Below, one piece after another: positions 57,533 through 64,000 of a stretch of 64,000 nucleotides of DNA. Every line of letters begins with the position of its first letter. Within the stretch, counting starts at the first letter, position 1. Source of the stretch: Phymorhynchus buccinoides. Its lineage: Eukaryota > Mollusca > Gastropoda > Neogastropoda > Raphitomidae. The stretch spans positions 38,811,846-38,875,845 of the forward strand of contig CM065690.1 in the NCBI GenBank assembly GCA_017654935.2, written 5' to 3'. The translations under genes were made by a program, and so were the position numbers. The notes beneath the pieces are model-generated. The model was not told the origin of the DNA and did no database searches. It saw only the letters and a list, made by a program, of their open reading frames with translations.

Positions 57533-58104
57533 TGTTTTTTTGGTGGCTTTGGTATGCAGTGATGCTTTGAGGATGGAGAAGTGATAGGGCAAACTTTCTT
57601 GAAATAAGAAACTTGAAAGACTTGACTAAAAAAAACAGTTGTTACAGCAAATTTTCTATTTATTTGAAAACCTCAGACAAGCTAAAACAGTTGGCCAACC
57701 GACAAAAAATAAATACAAAGTGCCCAAATAAGAAACTTGAAAGAACAAAATGTCCTTCTTGCAGAAATGGAGACCTGTGTTCAATATCAACAACACTGTT
57801 GTCCTGACAGGGCTGAACACAATAGGACATTTTCAGTGTCAAAAGACATATGTCCTATGAACTGGGCCTCCGGGCGCCACCGGGTATGATTTATATACAT
57901 TTATGCATCGTTTCACTGGTCAAAATCTTATGTTATGCGTAATGTTAAAGGTATTGCAGTGAAAATATTCTTTCCCTATCTACATAAAGACCAAGCCTAA
58001 AGAAGGCTATCCTTTAAATTTTGTAAGCCATAGAAGCATGCTCCCAATGTCTGAAATATGTATGGTTATGACACAGAAAGGGAAAAAGGATACATGTATT
58101 AGAA

Positions 58105-58400
58105 TGTTTGACTCCTGTCGTATGAGCGCGGATGGGTCATACTGCCGTTATGCGCCTAAGAAATAGGCCCAGCGTGTCCGTTCTCGCCTGGAGAAAATCT
58201 TTGTAAGAGTTTCTAGAACAAAAGGCAAGAGAATGCACCAGTAAGGCAGAAAGATAGTAGATGACAGCAAACAAAAAGAAAAGGCAGAATCAAATAGAGT
58301 GACAGATTGAAGAGAATGACAGATTAGAGGAAGTTACAAGCACAGAACTTCCAGAAGATGGTGGAACTGTTTGTTCTTAAGACCCCCTGGTATTCCCACA
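58105..58400 (+). repeat. dispersed ~280-bp repeat
   Basis: TATGAGCGCGGATGGGTCAT, TGCCGTTATGCGCCTAAG, TTACAAGCACAGAACTTCC, ending GGTATTCCCACAGG. The 57533-58104 stretch before it shows no gene. Confidence 0.7.
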
Positions 58401-58656
58401 GGCTGTCATGAAGCAATCAAATCGAGCGGCTACTACAAAATTAATATTGTGTGGTGTGTCAAGTTTTCAACCACTCTGCTCCTTTGTTACCTGATCATTT
58501 TATTCCACGTGAATCTTACTGTTTTTGCGCTAAACTGGGAGTACAGATTATGTGGTTTTGCCATCTTGTTAAGTTTTATCCCCTGCCCTTCGTCCCTTCT
58601 TGTTTTCTCATTCTTCTAAACGTTCAAACCTATGTCAGTGTTCATTGCTGAAACTA

Positions 58657-58833
58657 CAGTGGAACCTCCCTTATAAGAGCCTTCAAAACTCATCCCAAAT
58701 GAGGTCCTATAAGGGAGGGGTCTTATAAGGGAGGTAATTTTAATACTTACAAAGAAGGGCAATGTCTCAGAGAAGTAGGTCTTATGTGGGAGTGAGTCTT
58801 TTAATGGGAGGTCTTATAAGGGAGGTTCCACTG
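58657..58833. mobile_element. mariner-like MITE (CAGTGGAACCTCCC)
   Basis: Perfect ends CAGTGGAACCTCCCTTATAA / TTATAAGGGAGGTTCCACTG, flanked by TA on both sides, 177 bp. TA duplication and CAGTG start fit Tc1/mariner. Half copy at 49587. Confidence 0.88.
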
Positions 58834-59211
58834 TATTGTCCTATGTTTGTTATTTCTATATTCGTTCAGTTTTTAACTGTCAGTATTTCTTTCTCTCTTC
58901 TTTTGTTTCTTTTGTCCTATGCTTGTCACAGTCAGTATTTGATGTTTTTATTTATACATGTGCTCCATTATTTAACATTTGTTTACATCATGAGTTACAA
59001 CATTGTTTTCTGTTATCTCTACTGCTCAATTAAAAAAAAAAGCTGGTTAATTTTTATTATGTTTTCATTTGAATTTTTACTATGCGCATAAATACTCCGA
59101 CCTTTTCTGTTAATTTATGTTAATATGAAATGTCAAAACCGGACCCATTATATATATATTTTTTAAATTTACCTGTAAGTTTTGTTTTGTCACATGACTT
59201 TGTTGTTGTCG

Positions 59212-59363
59212 TTCCCTGGCCTTAAGACTCCAGGGATCATCCCAACAGCCGAAGCAATTGAACACTATGGTACAAATGCACCAGCTAGGGATGAAAGATA
59301 TGTGTGTGACCGTTTTTGATTACCTCGCCACATGGGCAGCCACACTCCGACTTCGGAGGATTT
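59212..59363 (+). repeat. dispersed ~160-bp SINE-like repeat
   Basis: TCCCTGGCCTTAAGACTCCA through CACACTCCGACTTCGGAGG, same family as 39458. The 59364-59949 stretch after it shows no gene. Confidence 0.6.
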
Positions 59364-59949
59364 TGGACTGATGATGCTATGCTAGGAGCTTGCCATGACT
59401 AAAGACAATCCCTGCATAACTATGCAGAACATAACATTTTGATGTAGCCTTGGTGTTCTAGCTTATGTCAATTGGTCTGCCATGGCGGTGTCACATTACT
59501 TTGTTATTGGAATATTTGGGAAGACAGTTAGCTATCAGAATGTTTATCAGGTCTAAATGGCATTCTTAAACATTTTTTTATTAATTTTTTTTTGGTTTTT
59601 TTTGGGGGGTATTCATTTAAAATTTCACCAAAGACCACTGAAAATTCAAGTTCAAAGGTCGACAGTCTGTGAACTCTCAGGGTCGTGTTTTCTTTGAGAA
59701 TGTCAAGCCAGTTTGCTAGTTAGAGACACCCACTTCTTGGGCTTTGAACCTAACTGATGGTCAGTCGATAGTCTGCTATCATCAAGTCATGGTCCTGTCA
59801 GTAGTTTGTGTCAAAAGCAGTGGATGCCATTCAAGGCTTTCTTCCCTAGCCCTGTATAAAAAAAACAATCCGCTACCCACTTCTTCATAAATATGTGTAA
59901 CGCAGGAGACTCATTACAAGGTTCAGCCCAGTTTTCAGGGATGGCTTTA

Positions 59950-60954
59950 GAAGATAGGCCCTCATTTCAGAGGCAGATCACCGTGACTGTTCTGGAGGCC
60001 CAGAGTTCTCTGTTCTGAAGATAGGCCCTCATTTCAGAGGCAGATCACCATGACTGTTCTGGAGGCCCAGAGTTCTCTGTTCTGAAGATAGGCCCTCATT
60101 TCAGAGGCAGATCATCGTGACTGTTCTGGAGGCCCAGAGCTCTCTGTTCTGAAGATAGGCCCTCATTTCAGAGGCAGATCACCGTGACTGTTCTGGAGGC
60201 CCAGAGCTCTCTGTTCTGAAGATAGGCCCTCATTTCAGAGGCAGATCATCGTGACTGTTCTGGAGGCCCAGAGCTCTCTGTTCTGAAGATAGGCCCTCAT
60301 TTCAGAGGCAGATCATCGTGACTGTTCTGGAGGCCCAGAGCTCTCTGTTCTGAAGATAGGCCCTCATTTCAGAGGCAGATCATCGTGACTGTTCTGGAGG
60401 CCCAGAGCTCTCTGTTCTGAAGATAGGCCCTCATTTCAGAGGCAGATCATCGTGACTTCTGGAGGCCCAGAGCTCTCTGTTCTGAAGATAGGCCCTCATT
60501 TCAGAGGCAGATCATCGTGACTGTTCTGGAGGCCCAGAGTTCTCTGTTCTGTAGATAGGCCCTCATTTCAGAGGCAGATCATCGTGACTGTTCTGGAGGC
60601 CCAGAGTTCTCTGTTCTGTAGATAGGCCCTCATTTCAGAGGCAGATCATCGTGACTGTTCTGGAGGCCCAGAGTTCTCTCTTCTGAAGATAGGCCCTCAT
60701 TTCAGAGGCAGATCATCGTGACTGTTCTGGAGGCCCAGAGTTCTCTCTTCTGAAGATAGGCCCTCATTTCAGAGGCAGATCATTGTGACTGTTCTGGAGG
60801 CCCAGAGTTCTCTGTTCTGAAGATAGGCCCTCATTTCAGAGGCAGATCATCGTGACTGTTCTGGAGGCCCAGAGTTCTCTGTTCTGAAGATAGGCCCTCA
60901 TTTCAGAGGCAGATCATCGTGACTGTTCTGGAGGCCCAAAGTTCTCTGTTCTGA
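59950..60954. repeat. 67-bp minisatellite, about 15 units
   Basis: Unit GAAGATAGGCCCTCATTTCA, GAGGCAGATCATCGTGACTG, TTCTGGAGGCCCAGAGCTCT, CTGTTCT. About 15 units, with ATCACC/ATCATC, AGTTCT/AGCTCT and CTGTAG variants in runs of neighbours and one unit 2 bp short. No open frame through it. Confidence 0.95.
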
Positions 60955-61869
60955 TAGTTTCTGTGATTTTTGGTTGGTAACCCTGCTGACTGGATTTGTC
61001 TTTCTTATGGGATAAGTTGTTGGGTTTTTTTTGGTCATATGTCAAAGAGCATATGCAACTGTATGCATTTTTTAATGTGGCTTATCTCTTTGATAGTAAG
61101 TACACCATCGTGTGTTTGTTTCTCTGTGTATTCGTTTGTGTACTACTATCAGTGTTCATGTGTAAGTTTGTGCATGATTGTATTTGTGCGGGTGCACACG
61201 CATGTGTGTGTATGTATGTGTGCATACGTGAGTGCATGCAGATGTAATTCAAAAAGATAATGTACTAAGAGGAAAAGTGATGGAGATGCTACAGAAAAAG
61301 GTCAAATTATTGAGATTCTATACAATAAGTTTGAAGCCAATTTTCTGAAGCGTGTGTAGAACATAAGAGGTACTTAGAAATGGAATGTTATGCTGGTATT
61401 ATGGTCATGAACTTAATTAGCTCTGCCAAATCCAGTGTGCAGATATATATACTCTTTGATATGTGCAGATTGGCATGACCTAGCTAGCTGTCAGGACTGT
61501 CGAACCATGCATTGTACATTATACATTGGTGACTTTGAAGCGATTTTCTATCTTCTTTTTTTTAAGTATAAATTTGTAAAGTAGGATTTGTAACGCTTTG
61601 AATCAAAATATATATATTATGTGTTAGCATTTCATTCTTTTAATGAAATAGAAATTGATGATTGATAATGAACTTTTTGAGATTTATCTTTAAATGAAGA
61701 TTAATAAAGTAGAAATTGAACTGTATGTTTGTGTGTTTTGGCCTCCCCCCACCCCCCACTCCCCCATCTCACATACACAGCTATCCGTTTCAGTGGGAAA
61801 ATCTAATTCCCTTGCTCTGGAGGAAAATTATTTGATCAAGTGTTTCACAAATATTACATTACCCCTTCC

Positions 61870-61870
<1 letters not shown>
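60955..61870. other. intergenic, nothing recognised
   Basis: AT-rich with short GT-rich stretches (61190-61220). Frames here lack recognisable domains. Confidence 0.5.

Positions 61871-61873
<3 letters not shown>

Positions 61874-61957
<84 letters not shown>
61874..61957. repeat. (CT)n microsatellite
   Basis: About 42 CT units; Leu-Ser repeat frames across it are artefacts. Confidence 0.97.
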
Positions 61958-61961
<4 letters not shown>

Positions 61962-62151
61962 TTATGTGTCTGTTTATATTGATAATGTGCCTGCTTATGA
62001 TAATAATGTGTATTCGTTTTCTTTGCTTTGCATGCCTTTCTTGTTTATTGAATTCTTTGCTTTTAATTTTCTTTTCCTTTTTTTTTCTTGAGGACTGGAT
62101 GATAAAAAAGTATTTATACTTACTCTATTCTCGGAAAATAAAAGTTATTCA

Positions 62152-62156
<5 letters not shown>

Positions 62157-62239
<83 letters not shown>
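62157..62239. repeat. (CT)n(AC)n microsatellite
   Basis: About 23 CT units directly followed by about 18 AC units. 62240-63030 beyond it shows no gene. Confidence 0.97.
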
Positions 62240-62242
<3 letters not shown>

Positions 62243-63032
62243 ATAATGTCTACTGTGTAGTATTTCCCCCCCAAATGTGTCCTATAAAGCATTTTTTAGT
62301 TCTAGGAATTGTTTTCGTAGATTCCAAATTTGCTCTGCTCCTACCCTTTCTGACAAGTTCTTGATTGGCGTGCGCTTGTGCATGTTTATTATTTACATTT
62401 TTTTATTTTTTACTGCTTGCTTAAAAAACGATTCCTTCCATCTAGGAGGTAACTGTGTATGTTGCATGAAATGTGAATATGTTTTAGAGTTTTGAATAAG
62501 ATTGGCATTACGTGTAGTGGAGAGTATCCTGCCATCTATCATCCCCACTCCCTACTTCTATTAAATTTACTTTATTTTGAATGACAGTCCAGGTTACTCT
62601 GAAAGCACAATGGGATGTTCTTTGTGTGATTCCGTGTCCCTCCACACAGAAGTCATCAAAATCTGTTCATTGCTTTTCAAAGAAAGTTGTTTACAAACAT
62701 ACAGACAAATCAACTTGGAAAAAAAAAGTAAACTAAAAAGAGGTTGCTATTTCTATCTTACTGAGCATTTTCAACTACGAATCAAGCACTGCCAGTCCCA
62801 GTGCACCCTCCACCCCTACCCCAATGGGATACAACTCGACCTTCATTGACTGATTAAGTATTTAGTCCTGCAAAAGGTGTTTCCCTGAAAATGAAATTCA
62901 AACAAAGCAAACAAACAGCAGCAACAACAACAGACATAAACATCTGCAATACCACCCCCAACCTCAACCTTTTTGACTGACGTGAAATAAACAAGCAGAC
63001 AAAAGAAACTCAATATCATGGCTTTTTTAAAT

Positions 63033-63038
63033 TTTATT
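63033..63038 (-). terminator. candidate poly(A) signal of the receptor gene
   Basis: AATAAA on the minus strand about 95 bp after the receptor stop codon at 63130. Confidence 0.55.
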
Positions 63039-63129
63039 ATTCTTGGCCATGGCTTTGTTTTACTCCTTTGTCATGAATGGACATAGCAGCTGACAGAAAG
63101 AAACGAAACGTTTTCATTCTATCTTGTTT

Positions 63130-64000
63130 TCATCCTTTGTGCTGAGCCAACCTGCGGGCCAGTCGTTGCAGGAGGCGTTGCTCTGCGGCCTGCCGACGTC
63201 TCTCCATCGCCACACTGACCACATACAGCAGAGGATTGAGGGCCGAGTTGGTGGGCAGTATGAAAAAGCTGTACAACGCATGCATCTTGTCCGGCAAGGC
63301 CTGACCCAACAAGCCCATCAGCCTGATCAAGCAGAAGACGTAACGACGGACACAGTCGAAGGATATGATAGGAAACATGCGTGTGGCTTCTGCCATTTTC
63401 AGAGACCTTTCGGTGATGGACAGAGACAGGTCATCGCGGAAATGCTTCACCCACAAAATCAACAGCTGGCTCAGGAGCGTGAAGGAAGGAAGCAGAAGAT
63501 GGAGAATCGCCATAATGACGACATCGTAGGTAAGCCCGGGCCCCGATTTCACAGTCAATGCCAAGAAAATGCAGTTGTCAGTCTGACCGAAGAATTCCAT
63601 GCCTGGTGTGACCAAAGGCACAAGACTTAAAACAACAGCGCCTGTCCAGATGATCGCAGTAACCCTTTGAACAACACGTTTGGTCAGCCTGGTTTTGAAT
63701 TTGTGGGAATACGTGGACAGGAATCCTTGAATGCTGATGAAGAACAATGTGCACGAGCTTGCATGGAATGAAACGTAAGCTACAAAACCAGCAGTCTTGC
63801 ACAGTGGACTTTTCGTCCACACATGGCGGATGGAGAAATAGTTGTGGCGATTGATCCAGTCGGCTGTCACCATGACCAGGCTGTAGAGGCCCATCAGAAG
63901 GTCCATGACATGGACATTGGTCAGTAAGAAATCCATAGAGGATGACAAAACATTTTTCTGGATGCACAGTTTCAAAACAAGGCTCAAACTGTTGCCAACT
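63130..64000 (-). CDS. seven-transmembrane receptor, LGR/GRL101-like (3' part)
   Basis: Open frame of about 290 codons running past the window edge (5' part lies beyond 64000). Rhodopsin-class signatures: GNSLSLVLK (TM1 Gly-Asn), NVHVMDLLMGLYSLVMVTAD (TM2, the LGR-type FLMGxY region), SPLCKTAGFVAY (TM3 Cys), TM4 around IIWTGAVVLSLVPLV, Cys in the second outer loop (NCIF), TM5 around ILHLLLPSFTLLSQLLILWV, and TM7 LPTNSALNPLLYV with NPxxY. These resemble leucine-rich-repeat receptors (relaxin-receptor/GRL101 group); the ligand-binding LRR part would be upstream. Odd points: the DRY position reads QGF, and TM6 lacks the usual CWxP. Plasma-membrane receptor, ligand unknown. Confidence 0.82.
   Translation of the reverse strand, partial: VGNSLSLVLKLCIQKNVLSSSMDFLLTNVHVMDLLMGLYSLVMVTADWINRHNYFSIRHVWTKSPLCKTAGFVAYVSFHASSCTLFFISIQGFLSTYSHKFKTRLTKRVVQRVTAIIWTGAVVLSLVPLVTPGMEFFGQTDNCIFLALTVKSGPGLTYDVVIMAILHLLLPSFTLLSQLLILWVKHFRDDLSLSITERSLKMAEATRMFPIISFDCVRRYVFCLIRLMGLLGQALPDKMHALYSFFILPTNSALNPLLYVVSVAMERRRQAAEQRLLQRLARRLAQHKG

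Noticed and set aside
59950..60954. CRISPR-like regular repeats
   Set aside because: Units are contiguous with no unique spacers, and the context is eukaryotic; it is a minisatellite.

Overview
The window is eukaryotic. It has spliced genes with GT/AG introns, long AT-rich introns, abundant non-LTR retrotransposon debris, short terminal-inverted-repeat elements (MITEs), a tRNA-derived SINE, dinucleotide microsatellites and AATAAA signals. The gene content (CEP57, the peptidase PM20D2, and an LGR/GRL101-like receptor) and the repeat style fit a metazoan, probably a lophotrochozoan such as a gastropod mollusc; the phylum is an inference. I see no bacterial genes, CRISPR array or defence system.

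Layout: (1) 1-7177 (+) is a partial copy of CEP57 (centrosomal protein 57): exons 1-5 only, ending against a G-rich tract and a 500-N gap (7397-7896). (2) 8201-12944 (-) is a PM20D2-type dipeptidase gene, copy A, with five of six exons; its last exon is missing next to the gap. (3) 13000-26800 is gene-poor: microsatellites, LINE 3' fragments, and a nearly full-length CR1-like LINE (about 16320-20821) whose ORF1 encodes a PHD finger. (4) 26874-31068 (-) is a complete six-exon PM20D2 paralogue, copy B, carrying a decayed tandem duplicate of exon 4. (5) 31500-38900 is again repeats: palindromic elements with telomere-like arms, LINE fragments and microsatellites. (6) 40622-52017 (+) is the CEP57 copy that runs through to the conserved C-terminus (eight exons in the window; the start codon lies in an exon I cannot place). 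Its final coding segment has been amplified as a 128-bp tandem array into the 3' flank. (7) 53200-63000 is repeats (piggyBac relic, several MITE families, a 15 x 67-bp minisatellite). (8) 63130-64000 (-) is the 3' end of a seven-transmembrane receptor gene running off the window.

The genes do not form a pathway: a centrosome/microtubule protein, a cytosolic dipeptide-repair peptidase pair and a receptor are simply neighbours. The main result is structural. The two CEP57 copies are nearly identical through introns, and in the shared exons I count ten substitutions, all synonymous. They differ by a 2,285-bp deletion, a 759-bp transposon insertion and minisatellite copy number. That pattern suits two haplotypes of one locus placed side by side by the assembly, or a very recent duplication. 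The PM20D2 pair is more diverged and looks like a true tandem duplication. I found no convincing wholly new molecular system. The most unusual structures are the C-terminal-exon tandem array, the telomere-armed palindromic elements, the decayed duplicate exon, and a receptor lacking the expected DRY-type motif.
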